DNA of 64,000 nt, from the NCBI RefSeq assembly GCF_010668805.1, contig NZ_WUFT01000008.1, positions 1 through 64,000 on the forward strand, given 5' to 3'. Positions 24,085 to 33,662 of this stretch are shown in pieces (positions within the stretch are counted from its first letter, which is position 1; every line of letters starts with the position of its first letter). A model generated the notes under the pieces. That model did not search any database and was not told where the DNA came from. It was given only the letters and a program-made list of their open reading frames with translations. Origin of the DNA: Rhizobium phaseoli. GTDB lineage: Bacteria > Pseudomonadota > Alphaproteobacteria > Rhizobiales > Rhizobiaceae. The position numbers and the translations under genes were made by a program.

Positions 24085-25014
24085 GATCGCCGTTCCCGTC
24101 AGCGCCGAGACGATGATCAGCAGATGGGCGTTGACGCTCGCCTGGGCCAACGCGGCCAGGGCCAGCCGCTCACTCGAAGCCCCAAGAGCAATGGCGCCGG
24201 CGGTGATGCCGGCCGGATAGGTGCCGACGCCACCCGGCGCGTGGACCGGCAGCACGGAGGAGAGTTCACCGCCGAGCGCACCGCCGAAGCTTGCCGCCAT
24301 CGGCAGCACGCCCATCAGGCCGAGCGCCCAGGCAAGCACCATCACCTTCACCAGCCAGTTGACGATGGTCATCGCCCAGGCGCGTGTAAAAGCGATGGCA
24401 TCGACCGGCAAACCGTTTTCGATCTCGGCGACGAATTTCTGCGCCTTTTCCGGCAGCAGCCTGGCGGCGAGGCGCAGCAGCGGCTTGCGGGCGGCAAAGG
24501 CTGCGACCGGCAGCAGCAGAAAGCCGGTCCACAGCGACCAGGCAACGATCGGATCGGCAGAGGCGACGGCAAAACCGATGCCGGCGGCGGCGACAAGCGC
24601 GTGCAGGTCGAGCAGCCGCATGACGAACAGCGCCGAGGTTCCGCGTGTCAGCGGAATACCGAACTCCGAGCGCATCAGCAGCGGAAAGCTGGTCTCGCCG
24701 GTGCGAAAGGGCAGCATGATGTTCAACAGGTTGTGGATCTGCGTGACGCGGAAGAGGACTGCGAACCGGCCGGCCGTCTCCTTCGGAAAATAATCATAGA
24801 TGCGCCAGGTGCGCAGGAAATAGGTGCTCGTCAGGAGCACCAGCGCACCGATCACCGGGCCGGCGCCGACATTGGCCCACTGCCTGATAATGACAGGCCA
24901 ACCCCAGAACCATTGGATAAAGAGCGCATAGGCTGCGACGATGACGACCGTCAGCACCGTCATGCGATTGCGCATAAACCAGGATTGCCGGCTTTCAACG
25001 ATCGAACTCTTCAT
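24052..25014 (-). CDS. Lysylphosphatidylglycerol synthase TM-domain (flippase-like) membrane protein
   Basis: 320 residues, polytopic, of the LPG_synthase_TM/UPF0104 family: WGWPVIIRQWANVGAGPVIG, then NLLNIMLPFRTGETSFPLLM, and a C-terminal SSVLPVHAPGGVGTYPAGIT. The PxRxGE and PGGxGxxE/Y-type motifs are typical. The catalytic domain of LPG synthases is absent; members of this membrane family are often proposed as lipid flippases. It is divergent from the GT39/GT2 cluster, which suggests a role in handling lipid-linked sugars. The start at 25014 is a choice; 25092 is also open. Its 3' end overlaps the sigma gene by 33 bp. Confidence 0.8.
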   Translation of the reverse strand: MKSSIVESRQSWFMRNRMTVLTVVIVAAYALFIQWFWGWPVIIRQWANVGAGPVIGALVLLTSTYFLRTWRIYDYFPKETAGRFAVLFRVTQIHNLLNIMLPFRTGETSFPLLMRSEFGIPLTRGTSALFVMRLLDLHALVAAAGIGFAVASADPIVAWSLWTGFLLLPVAAFAARKPLLRLAARLLPEKAQKFVAEIENGLPVDAIAFTRAWAMTIVNWLVKVMVLAWALGLMGVLPMAASFGGALGGELSSVLPVHAPGGVGTYPAGITAGAIALGASSERLALAALAQASVNAHLLIIVSALTGTAISLPLGRRGKI

Positions 25015-25193
25015 GTAGTAGGCATTCCTCGCTTGGCGTCGGCATTGGCCCCGTTCGCCAGGCCTTTTAGGAGAAATGACGGTTGCGCACAACGGCGGAG
25101 TTGATGGGCAGTGGCGGCAAACTCCGCTTCACCGCCGACGATCCGAGCGCTGACCGGTAAATCACATGCCTTGCCGGCTTGACGTGGAGATCG

Positions 25194-26687
25194 ATGTTGG
25201 AGCGGATTACCAAAAGCATTACGAGCGCAAGCCTTTTTCTGGCAGTCTATTTCCTGCTCAATATCGCGCTGCGCATCGCCTTGCCTCATACGCTCGATCT
25301 CGACGAGGCGGAGCAATCTTTCTATTCACAATACCTGCTTGCCGGCTATGGCCCGCAGCCGCCGTTCTACAACTGGATTCAATATGCCATCGTTTCGGTG
25401 ACCGGCATATCGATGTGGGTGCTCTCGGTCCCTAAGAATATCATTCTCTTCGGCTGCTATCTCTTCTACGGGCTTGCTGCCCGCGAGGTGCTGAAGAACC
25501 GTTCGCTGGCAGCCGTGGCCATGCTGAGCCTGATTACGCTGCCGCAGGTGGGTCTGATGGCGCAGCGCGAATTGACCCATACCGTCGCCCTGCTATTTGC
25601 GACCTCGCTGTTCCTCTTCGGTTTTTTCCGGACGCTGCGCCGGCCGACGCTTGCAAGCTTCCTCGTCATCGGCATCGCCACCGGCATCGGGCTGATCTCG
25701 AAATACAATTTCGCCATCCTGCCGGCTGCAGCACTCCTCGCCGTGCTGCCGGACCGGGAATGGCGCAGCCGTCTGATCGACTGGCGTTTGCTGCCGGCAA
25801 TCGTCATCGCCATTCTGATCGTGCTGCCGCATGCGCTCTGGCTGCCTGACAATCTCCTCAGCGCCTCTGCGCCGACATTGGAGCGGATGACCGCCGAAGA
25901 CTTGGCCCCCGCCGGCATGCCCCGCATCGGACAAGGACTATTATCTCTCCTCATCGCCGTGCTCGGCTTCGTCGCCTTGCCGATCGTTCTCGTCGCAGCC
26001 GCCTTCCGGCGGGATTTCTTTGGCGCACTCTCCTCGTCCAGCCCGATGATCCGGCTGATCGACCGGCTGATGATCATCAGTCTGGTCGCTTTCGTCGGCG
26101 TGGTGCTCTTTGCCGGTGCAAGCGATATCCACGAGCGCTGGCTCGATCCCTGCCTGCTCGTCCTGCCGCTCTATCTGTTCCTGAAACTGGAAACCGCAGG
26201 TGTCGATCTTTCCGCCGGCCTTGCGCGCTTCCGGCCCGTGGTGCCGGTCTTCATGGTCGTCATCCTGTCGATCCTTCTCTTCCGGATCATCGGCATTCAA
26301 TATATCGGCACCTATACGAGAACGAACGTACCCTTTGCGGGCTACGTCGCTGAACTGACCGCGACCCGCAAGCCGGTTCTCATCGTCGCTGGAACCAAAT
26401 TCGTGGCCGGCAATCTGAAGCTGGCGCTTCCCGATGTGCCCGTGGTGATACCGTTCTTCCCGGGATCCGGGGTTCCCGAATATGCGACTGCGAAGGGACC
26501 GGTTCTGGTTATCTGGCGCGGCGAGACCGCAGACGACCCGACGATCTCCCCCGGCTTCGCCAACGATCTCTCGAGATCAGGCATTCATCTGCAGGAGTTG
26601 AACACGCTGACGCTGCCCTATCTCTTCGGTGACGGCAAACGCAGCTTCTCCATTGGGTATTCCTGGGTTGAGGGCGGCGCGAAATAG
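25194..26687 (+). CDS. GT39-type membrane glycosyltransferase (Rgt-like) 1
   Basis: 497 residues with about ten to twelve membrane segments, of the ArnT/PMT2 (GT39) class that transfers sugars from polyprenyl phosphate outside the inner membrane. The first periplasmic loop holds the acidic motif [20 protein letters not shown] followed by PQPPFYNW (residues about 34-60). The soluble C-terminal part includes [17 protein letters not shown]. It is paralogous to the proteins starting at 27854 and 29353. The set resembles the R. leguminosarum galacturonosyltransferases RgtA/B/C, which add GalA to LPS core. Which of the three it is cannot be told here. The start is aligned to the paralogue MLERATR. 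Confidence 0.85.
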   Translation: MLERITKSITSASLFLAVYFLLNIALRIALPHTLDLDEAEQSFYSQYLLAGYGPQPPFYNWIQYAIVSVTGISMWVLSVPKNIILFGCYLFYGLAAREVLKNRSLAAVAMLSLITLPQVGLMAQRELTHTVALLFATSLFLFGFFRTLRRPTLASFLVIGIATGIGLISKYNFAILPAAALLAVLPDREWRSRLIDWRLLPAIVIAILIVLPHALWLPDNLLSASAPTLERMTAEDLAPAGMPRIGQGLLSLLIAVLGFVALPIVLVAAAFRRDFFGALSSSSPMIRLIDRLMIISLVAFVGVVLFAGASDIHERWLDPCLLVLPLYLFLKLETAGVDLSAGLARFRPVVPVFMVVILSILLFRIIGIQYIGTYTRTNVPFAGYVAELTATRKPVLIVAGTKFVAGNLKLALPDVPVVIPFFPGSGVPEYATAKGPVLVIWRGETADDPTISPGFANDLSRSGIHLQELNTLTLPYLFGDGKRSFSIGYSWVEGGAK

Positions 26688-26824
26688 CGTTGCGGCAGGT
26701 CAAGCGATTGCGGGGAAACCGGCATTGCCCGCTGGCAACCAGCGGACAGTTCATGTACTAGCCTTCCGCAAGCGCGACGGCAGCCGTAAGATTGCTCAAC
26801 CGTCCGGCCTTTTGGAGATGAACG

Positions 26825-27841
26825 TTGCAGACAACCGTAGAGCCCATTCGCGGTACGAATGATCCGGTACAATCGCTAGAGCTGTCGCTGGTCGTGCCGA
26901 TTTTCAACGAAGAGGATAGCGTCGGTCCACTCGTCGAGCGTGTCGTGGCTGCGATGGCAGCCTATCCCGATCGCTGGGAGCTGATCCTCGTCGACGACGG
27001 CAGCACGGATGCGACGCTCGTCAACGCCCGCAAGTTCGTCGGACGCGACGGGCTGGTGCTCAGGATCGTCGAGCTGCAGCGCAACTTCGGCCAGACCGCT
27101 GCCATGCAGGCCGGTATCGACACCGCCCAGGGCCGGCTGATCGCAACGATGGACGGTGACCTGCAGAACGATCCGAAGGACATTCCTGCGATGGTCGCCG
27201 AACTGGAACGGCGCGAACTCGATCTCCTTGTGGGATGGCGCAAGAACCGCAAGGACGGTCTGTTCCTGCGCAAGATCCCCTCCTGGTGCGCCAACTACCT
27301 GATCGGTCGGATCACCGGCGTCAAGCTGCACGATTACGGCTGCAGCCTGAAGATCTACCGTGCCTCGATCATCAAGCAGGTGAAGCTGATGGGCGAAATG
27401 CACCGCTTCATCCCGGCCTGGGTGGCCGGTGTCGTCCCGAGCTCGCGCATCGGCGAGATGGCCGTCACCCACCACGCCCGCGAACACGGCGTTTCGAAAT
27501 ACGGTATTTCGCGCACCTTCCGCGTAATCCTCGACCTGCTGTCGGTGATGTTCTTCATGCGCTACAAGGCCCGGCCCGGGCATTTCTTCGGCTCGCTGGG
27601 TCTCGGCCTCGGCGCGGTCGCGATGCTGATCCTCATCTATCTCGGCTTCGACAAGTTCATCATGGGCAATGATATCGGCACGCGCCCGATGCTGATGGTC
27701 GGCGTCGTGCTGCTGCTGTCGTCGGTGCAGATGATCACGACCGGCATCCTGGCGGAGATGATCGCGCGCACCTATTACCGCGACGACGCCTCTCCAAATT
27801 ATATCGTGCGGCAGATCTTCGACGATCGAAGCCAAGCCTAA
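26825..27841 (+). CDS. rgtE: Polyprenyl-phosphate GT2 glycosyltransferase (RgtE-like)
   Basis: 338 residues. GT2 fold: LVVPIFNEEDSVGPL, LILVDDGSTDATL, TMDGDLQNDPKDIP (nucleotide-sugar and metal Asp residues) and the dolichyl-phosphate-mannose-synthase-like HDYGCSLKIYR. Two C-terminal membrane helices (GSLGLGLGAVAMLILIYLGF and LMVGVVLLLSSVQMITTGIL) match the ArnC/GtrB subtype. It would load a sugar from a nucleotide donor onto polyprenyl phosphate. Its position among Rgt-like GT39 genes fits RgtE, which makes dodecaprenyl-phosphate galacturonic acid. TTG start at 26825 behind GGAG (26814-26817). The symbol rests on context. Confidence 0.8.
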   Translation: MQTTVEPIRGTNDPVQSLELSLVVPIFNEEDSVGPLVERVVAAMAAYPDRWELILVDDGSTDATLVNARKFVGRDGLVLRIVELQRNFGQTAAMQAGIDTAQGRLIATMDGDLQNDPKDIPAMVAELERRELDLLVGWRKNRKDGLFLRKIPSWCANYLIGRITGVKLHDYGCSLKIYRASIIKQVKLMGEMHRFIPAWVAGVVPSSRIGEMAVTHHAREHGVSKYGISRTFRVILDLLSVMFFMRYKARPGHFFGSLGLGLGAVAMLILIYLGFDKFIMGNDIGTRPMLMVGVVLLLSSVQMITTGILAEMIARTYYRDDASPNYIVRQIFDDRSQA

Positions 27842-27853
27842 GCCGGCAGCACG

Positions 27854-29356
27854 ATGCTGGAGCGCGCGACGAGGACGATCAAAACCGCGGGCCTGCTGCT
27901 TGCGGCCTATTTCGTGCTCAACGTCGTGCTGCGCATCGCGCTTCCGCATTCGCTGGAGCTCGACGAGGCAGAGCAATCCTTCTTCTCGCAATATCTGCTG
28001 GCGGGCTACGGCCCGCAGCCACCCTTCTACAACTGGATGCAATATGCCGTCGTTTCGGTGACGGGCATGTCGATCGGAGCACTGATCGTGCCGAAGAACA
28101 TCCTGCTGTTCCTGTGCTACCTTTTCTACGGCCTTGCCGGGCGCGAAGCCTTGAAGGACCAGGCGCTTGCCGCCGTCGGCATGCTGGCGCTGATCACCCT
28201 GCCCCAGGTCTCCTATATGGCCCAGCAGGATCTGACCCACACGACGGCGCTGCTCTTTGCCAGCGCATTGTTTCTCTACGGCTTCTTCCGCACGCTCGAC
28301 CGTCCCGATATCGGCAGCTATCTCCTGCTCGGGCTTGCCACAGGCATCGGGCTGATCTCGAAATATAACTTCGCGCTGATGCCGGCCGCTGCCTTGACCG
28401 CCATCCTGCCGGATGCCGAATGGCGGCGCAGGGCACTCGACTGGCGCATGCTGGCGGCGATCGCCGTCGCGCTCGTCATCGTCCTGCCGCACGCGATCTG
28501 GCTGCGGGGCAATCTCGCATTCGCGTCCTCCGATACTCTGGTGAAGATGGCCGCCGGCAACGAACCGGCCGGCATCGCGCGAGCCGGCAAAGGCTTCATC
28601 GCCTTTGTCGTCGCCATCATCGCCTTTGCGGCCCTGCCGGTCGCCATCTTCGCCGCCGCCTTCCGCCGGGATTTTGTCCGTGCCCTTTCGGCCGGCAACC
28701 GCTGGACCGGGATGATGGAGCGGATGATGCTCGCAAGCCTTGCCGGCATCGTTCTTATCGTGCTCTTCACCGGCTCCACCACCGTGCGCGAGCGCTGGCT
28801 CGACCCGTTCCTGCTGGTGCTGCCGATCTATTTCCTGGCGAAAATGCAGGCGGCCGGCATCGACCTTTCTGCCGGCTTGCGCCGCCTCCGGCCGGTGCTG
28901 CTGGTGCTGATGGCCTGCGTGCTGATCGCACTCGGCTTGCGTGTCGTCGGCGCCGGCCTGATCGGCGTCTACGCCAGGCCGAACGTGCCGATGGCCGCGC
29001 TTTCCCGCGAGATGACGCGACAAGCGGAACCGGCGCTAGTGATCGCCTCGGATACCTATATCGGCGGCAACATGCGGCTGCAATTTCCCGATGTGCCGGT
29101 GGTCATCCCGGATTTCCCGGCACCGGGCATATCAGCCTATGCCGAGGCGAAGGGACCGGTGCTCATCGTCTGGCGCGGCAAAAAGACGGCGACGGCCGCC
29201 GATGCAGTGATGCCGGAACGGTTTTCGTCGGCACTGGCAACGGCTGATATCGCACCGCAGGAGATCGGCTCGCTGTCGCTTCCCTATTATTTCGGCCGCC
29301 AGGGCGACAATTTCGCGCTCGGTTACGCCTGGGTTCAGCCGAGGGCCAATAGATGA
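27854..29356 (+). CDS. GT39-type membrane glycosyltransferase (Rgt-like) 2
   Basis: 500 residues, polytopic. The motif [20 protein letters not shown] plus PQPPFYNW is nearly identical to that of the first GT39 protein, and overall similarity to it is higher than to the third (for example LTHTTALLFASALFLYGFFR). The C-terminal [16 protein letters not shown] is also conserved. It starts 12 bases after the GT2 stop and overlaps the next start as ATGA, so the three genes are translationally coupled. Probable lipid-A/LPS-core sugar transferase of the inner membrane; acceptor position unknown. Confidence 0.85.
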   Translation: MLERATRTIKTAGLLLAAYFVLNVVLRIALPHSLELDEAEQSFFSQYLLAGYGPQPPFYNWMQYAVVSVTGMSIGALIVPKNILLFLCYLFYGLAGREALKDQALAAVGMLALITLPQVSYMAQQDLTHTTALLFASALFLYGFFRTLDRPDIGSYLLLGLATGIGLISKYNFALMPAAALTAILPDAEWRRRALDWRMLAAIAVALVIVLPHAIWLRGNLAFASSDTLVKMAAGNEPAGIARAGKGFIAFVVAIIAFAALPVAIFAAAFRRDFVRALSAGNRWTGMMERMMLASLAGIVLIVLFTGSTTVRERWLDPFLLVLPIYFLAKMQAAGIDLSAGLRRLRPVLLVLMACVLIALGLRVVGAGLIGVYARPNVPMAALSREMTRQAEPALVIASDTYIGGNMRLQFPDVPVVIPDFPAPGISAYAEAKGPVLIVWRGKKTATAADAVMPERFSSALATADIAPQEIGSLSLPYYFGRQGDNFALGYAWVQPRANR

Positions 29357-30840
29357 GCGAAACCGACAGTCGCGACATCCGCTGGATTTTCGTCCTGCTG
29401 GCCGCCTATTTCGTGCTTCAGATCGGCGTGCGGCTGGCGACCTCGCATTCGCTCGATCTCGACGAAGCCGAACAAGCCTTCCGCTCGCAATGGCTTGCCG
29501 CCGGCTATGGCCCTCAGCCGCCCTTCTACAACTGGCTGCAATACACCGTCTTCCAATTTACAGGCGTCTCGCTTGCCGCACTTTCGGTGGTGAAAAACCT
29601 TCTGCTGTTCATGTCCTACCTGCTCTATGGCCTGACCGCGCGTCTTCTGCTGCGCGACAAGGCGCTGGTGGCGATATCAACACTGGGGCTGCTCACGATC
29701 CCGCAGATGGCTTTCGAGATGCAGCGCGACCTCACGCATACGGTCGCGGTATTCTTCTCGGCCAGCATCTTCTTCTACGGATTCATCCGCAGCCTGAAAC
29801 AGCCAAGCCTTGCCTCCTATCTGATCGCCGGCATCGGCATCGGTTTCGGCCTGCTGGCCAAATATAATTTCGCGATCCTGCCGGCGGCAGCGCTGATTGC
29901 GGCGCTGGCGGATGCGCGCCTGCGGCCGCGGATCTTCGACCGGCGGCTGATGCTGACGGCGGTGGTGGCGCTGATCATCGTCCTGCCGCATCTTTTCTGG
30001 CTGAAGGACAATCTCGATTTTGCCACCGCCCGCACGCTGGAGAAGATGACTGCGAGCGGCCATGCGAGCTATCTCATGCAGGTGACCATGGGGGTCAGCT
30101 CGCTTGCTCTCGCCATCATCAGCTTTGCCGGATTGACGGTGGCGGTCTTCGCCGTCGTCTTCGGCAAGGGCCTTCGTTCGGCGTTCACTGCCGGCTCGCA
30201 ATGGACACGGCTCATCGAGCGGATGATGCTCGTCTTCCTCATCGGCATTCTGTTTCTGATCGTCTTCGGCGGCGCGGCCGGCATCAAGGACCGCTGGCTG
30301 GTGCCGATGCTCTTCATCCTGCCGCTCTATTTCTGCCTGAAGATCGAAGCCGCCGGCGTTGCGACAGGCCGGGCGTCCCGGCGTTTCGCGGTCGCCGTCG
30401 CCATCCTCATGATCGGCGTGCCGGCCGCCCTTTACGGCAGCGTCGCGGCGGCACGCTTCACCGGTCACTACGAACGATTGAACAGGCCCTATGCCACGAT
30501 GCTGGAAAACCTGCGCAAACAGGCCGAGCCGACGGCGATCCTTGCCGGCGACAGCCTGCTTGCCGGCAATCTCAGACAGGATATTCCCGGCGTGCCGGTC
30601 CTCTCCGTCGATTATCCCGGCTTCCATCCGGATCTTGCCGGCCGGCGACCGCTTCTCCTCGTCTGGCTGATACCGCCGAAGGGCGGCAGCGAAGCACTCC
30701 CGCCGGCCATGGCGCAATGGCTCCAAGCCAATCTCGGCGCCTCCGCGCCTGAGGCCTCGGTGATCGACGTGCCCTATTTCTACAGGCGCGGCGACGACAG
30801 CTACCGTTTCGGCTATGCCTGGATCAAGCAGCCGGGCTGA
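29353..30840 (+). CDS. GT39-type membrane glycosyltransferase (Rgt-like) 3
   Basis: 495 residues, the most divergent of the three: the loop motif is [20 protein letters not shown] with PQPPFYNW conserved, and the C-terminus has DIPGVPVLSVDYPGF. It begins in an ATGA overlap with the previous gene and ends seven bases before the convergent transaminase. As the last gene of the cluster it probably adds a further residue, using the lipid-linked donor made by the GT2 protein. The three-paralogue arrangement argues for three distinct acceptor positions, as known for RgtA, B and C. Confidence 0.85.
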   Translation: MSETDSRDIRWIFVLLAAYFVLQIGVRLATSHSLDLDEAEQAFRSQWLAAGYGPQPPFYNWLQYTVFQFTGVSLAALSVVKNLLLFMSYLLYGLTARLLLRDKALVAISTLGLLTIPQMAFEMQRDLTHTVAVFFSASIFFYGFIRSLKQPSLASYLIAGIGIGFGLLAKYNFAILPAAALIAALADARLRPRIFDRRLMLTAVVALIIVLPHLFWLKDNLDFATARTLEKMTASGHASYLMQVTMGVSSLALAIISFAGLTVAVFAVVFGKGLRSAFTAGSQWTRLIERMMLVFLIGILFLIVFGGAAGIKDRWLVPMLFILPLYFCLKIEAAGVATGRASRRFAVAVAILMIGVPAALYGSVAAARFTGHYERLNRPYATMLENLRKQAEPTAILAGDSLLAGNLRQDIPGVPVLSVDYPGFHPDLAGRRPLLLVWLIPPKGGSEALPPAMAQWLQANLGASAPEASVIDVPYFYRRGDDSYRFGYAWIKQPG

Positions 30841-30846
30841 ACGAAA

Positions 30847-32214
30847 TCAGGATTTCAACTCCTTCCAGGCCAAGTCCAGCGCCAGCCTGGTAATCCTTGC
30901 CATCTCGTCCACCTCCGCATGGCTGATGACAAGCGGTGGCGAGGCCAGCATGCGGTCGCCGGTGGCGCGCAGCACGAGGCCGTTCGCCAGCGCGTGGTTG
31001 CGCACCAGCGCACCGACCTGATCGGGCTTTTCGTAACGGCTGCGCGTGCTCTTGTCGGCGGCAAGCTGCAGGGCACCCATCAGGCCGATGCCGACGGCCT
31101 CGCCGATCAGATCATGCTCGGCAAGGGCCGTCCAGGCCTTGCCGAAATAAGGCCCGATATCGTCGCGCACCCGTTCGACCAATTTCTCCTCCTCGATGAT
31201 GCGCAGATTTTCAAGGGCGGCGGCGGCGCAGACCGGGTGGCCGGAGTAGGTGAAGCCGTGATTGAACTCGCCGACCTCGTTGATCAGCACATCGGCGATG
31301 CGGTCGCTGACCAGCACGCCGCCGATCGGCAGGTAGCCGGAGGACAGTCCCTTGGCAATCGGCACCAGATCGGGCTCGACGCCGAAATGCTGATAACCGA
31401 ACCAGGCGCCCAGCCGGCCGAAACCGCAGATCACCTCGTCGGTCACCAGCAGGATATTGCGCGCCTTGCAGATGCGGTTGATCTCCGGCCAGTAGGTCTC
31501 GGGCGGGATGATGACGCCGGCAGCCCCCTGCACCGGTTCGGCGACGAAGGCGGCGACATTTTCCTCGCCGAGCTCGTCGATCTTCGCTTCGAGTTCGCGG
31601 GCGACCTTGAGGCCGAATTCATCAGGCGAGAGATCGCCGCCCTCGCCGTACCAATAGGGCTGGCCGATATGGACGATGCCGGGGATCGGCAGGTCGCCCT
31701 GCTCGTGCATATATTTCATGCCGCCGAGGCTGGCGCCGGCGACGGTTGAACCGTGATAGCCGTTCTTCCTTGCTATAACGATTTTCTTCGACGGCTTGCC
31801 GACGGCGCTCCAGTATACGCGGGCCATGCGGAACCAGGTGTCGTTCGCCTCCGAGCCGGAGCCGGTGAAGAAGATGTGATTGAAACGTTCTCCGGCGTGG
31901 GAGGTGACCTTCTGGGCAAGCAGTGTCGCCGGCGCCGAACTCGTGCCGAAGAAGGTGTTGTAATAGGGCAGCTCGTTCATCTGCCTTGCGACTGCGTCGG
32001 TGATCTCGCGGCGGCCATAGCCGATATTGACGCACCAGAGGCCGGCGAAGCCGTCGAGATATTTCCTGCCGTGATTGTCGAAGATATGAACACCCTCACC
32101 GCGCTGGATGATGCGCGTGCCTTCGGCATTCAGCTTCTTCATGTCGGCGAAGGGGTGCAGGTGATGCGCGGCGTCGATCGCTGCAAGGTTCGAGGGTGGG
32201 TAGGTATCGGGCAT
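30847..32214 (-). CDS. Class III omega-transaminase, putrescine-pyruvate type (SpuC-like)
   Basis: 455 residues. Class III PLP aminotransferase: IFFTGSGSEANDTWFRMARV (PLP phosphate loop), KNGYHGSTVAGASLGG, LLVTDEVICGFGRLG (PLP-ring Asp), and the Schiff-base lysine in LVPIAKGLSSGYLPIGG near residue 288. The N-terminal HLHPFADMKKLNAEGTRII and GFAGLWCVNIGYG match putrescine/beta-alanine:pyruvate transaminases. A divergent glutamine-synthetase-like ligase gene 80 bases away supports polyamine use, because SpuC and gamma-glutamyl-polyamine synthetases are commonly paired. Substrate inferred. Confidence 0.85.
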   Translation of the reverse strand: MPDTYPPSNLAAIDAAHHLHPFADMKKLNAEGTRIIQRGEGVHIFDNHGRKYLDGFAGLWCVNIGYGRREITDAVARQMNELPYYNTFFGTSSAPATLLAQKVTSHAGERFNHIFFTGSGSEANDTWFRMARVYWSAVGKPSKKIVIARKNGYHGSTVAGASLGGMKYMHEQGDLPIPGIVHIGQPYWYGEGGDLSPDEFGLKVARELEAKIDELGEENVAAFVAEPVQGAAGVIIPPETYWPEINRICKARNILLVTDEVICGFGRLGAWFGYQHFGVEPDLVPIAKGLSSGYLPIGGVLVSDRIADVLINEVGEFNHGFTYSGHPVCAAAALENLRIIEEEKLVERVRDDIGPYFGKAWTALAEHDLIGEAVGIGLMGALQLAADKSTRSRYEKPDQVGALVRNHALANGLVLRATGDRMLASPPLVISHAEVDEMARITRLALDLAWKELKS

Positions 32215-32294
32215 AAGGTGAAGACCCTCGCGGATTGAAAGGCTGTTATCGATGGGATAGGAGCTTGGCCTTGTCCCGGAGGATTTTCAAGGTC

Positions 32295-33647
32295 ATGGCG
32301 AGCGACAGGGTGGACGGCAAGGCCGAGGGCGGCGATCCTCGTTTCGAGATCTTGATCGTCGGCATGAACGGCGATCTGCGCGGCAAGCAGCTTCCATCAG
32401 GCGCCGAAGACAAGATCTGGGCCGGCGACATCCGCCTGCCGACCTCGACGCAATCGCTCGACATCTGGGGCGACGACAATGACGACATTACAGGCCTGTC
32501 GCTGACGATCGGCGACCCGGACGGCAAGCTCGTCCCCGACCGGCGCAGCCTCGCGCCGATGCCCTGGGCGCCTGAGGGCTCGATGCAGGTGCTTGCCACC
32601 ATGCATGAATTCGACGGCAGCCCGAGCTTCATGGATCCGCGCGCCATCCTCGCCTCGGTGCTCGATCGCTATCGTGCACGCGGCCTGACACCGGTGATGG
32701 CGACCGAGCTGGAATTCTACGTGATGTCAGGGGACTGGCGCGAGGCCGGCCGCCCCTCCCCGCCCGAAAGCCTCACCTATCGCGGCGAACCGAACGGTTT
32801 CCAGCTTTACGACATGAGCGCCGTCGATGCACTCGACACCTATCTCGGGACGCTGAGGGCCTATGCGAAGGCGCAGGGGCTGCCGGCGGATGCGACGACG
32901 GCGGAATTCGGCCCTGGTCAGCTCGAGGTCAACCTGCTGCATCGCCCCGATGCGCTGGCGGCCGCCGACGACTGCCTCTACCTCAAGCGCATCGCCGAGC
33001 AGGCGGCGCGTCGCCACGGGCTGAAATCGACCTGCATGGCCAAGCCCTATTCCGACCATGCCGGTTCCGGCCTGCATGTGCATGCGAGCATCATCGACGC
33101 ACAAGGCCGCAACATTCTCGATGCCAAGGGCGGCGAGCCGAAGCGGCTGAAATCGGTCACGGCAGGCCTGCTTGACACGATGCGCGCGGCGCAGCTGATC
33201 TTCGCCCCTTTCGCCAACTCCTATCGCCGCTTCCAGCCGGGCTCGTTTGCACCTGTCGATCTGACCTGGGGCAGCGGCCATCGCGGCACGGCGATCCGCA
33301 TACCCGACAAGGACGGGCCGGCCGCCCGCATCGAGCACCGCGTCGCCGGCGCCGATGCCAACCCCTACCTGCTGCTTGCGGCGATCCTCGGCGGCATGCT
33401 CCTCGGCCTCGACGGCGAACTCGACCCAGGAGAGGAAACGACGCCGTCGCACACACCGGCGAATACCGCGCGACTGACGCATGATTTCCTGAGCGCCGCC
33501 GAGACCTTCCGCGCCTCACCCTTCATCGCCGATATCTTCGGCGCACGTTATCAGGCGCTCTATGGCGACACCAAGCGCAAGGAGGCGCTGGCGCATCTGC
33601 GCACAGTCTCGGATTTCGATTACCGCACCTATCTGCCGCGGCTCTGA
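32295..33647 (+). CDS. Glutamine-synthetase-family ligase, probable gamma-glutamylpolyamine synthetase
   Basis: 450 residues. GS fold with ATELEFYVM (metal ligand Glu), TAEFGPGQLEVNLLH, the HVHASIIDAQGRN His loop and the EHRVAGADANPYLLLAAILG C-terminal signature. It lacks the Tyr-adenylylation loop of GlnA, as in PuuA/SpuI-type enzymes that join glutamate to putrescine or similar amines. The start at 32295 is preceded by GGAGGA (32278-32283). It is divergent from the SpuC-like transaminase and is best read as part of amine catabolism rather than ammonia assimilation. Confidence 0.82.
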   Translation: MASDRVDGKAEGGDPRFEILIVGMNGDLRGKQLPSGAEDKIWAGDIRLPTSTQSLDIWGDDNDDITGLSLTIGDPDGKLVPDRRSLAPMPWAPEGSMQVLATMHEFDGSPSFMDPRAILASVLDRYRARGLTPVMATELEFYVMSGDWREAGRPSPPESLTYRGEPNGFQLYDMSAVDALDTYLGTLRAYAKAQGLPADATTAEFGPGQLEVNLLHRPDALAAADDCLYLKRIAEQAARRHGLKSTCMAKPYSDHAGSGLHVHASIIDAQGRNILDAKGGEPKRLKSVTAGLLDTMRAAQLIFAPFANSYRRFQPGSFAPVDLTWGSGHRGTAIRIPDKDGPAARIEHRVAGADANPYLLLAAILGGMLLGLDGELDPGEETTPSHTPANTARLTHDFLSAAETFRASPFIADIFGARYQALYGDTKRKEALAHLRTVSDFDYRTYLPRL

Positions 33648-33662
33648 AATTCGGCAGAAGAC

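Noticed and set aside
26876-29023. A 715-codon minus-strand frame opposite the GT2 and GT39 genes
   Set aside because: His/Asp/Arg-rich composition typical of reverse frames of high-GC genes, and it lies fully under recognised glycosyltransferases.
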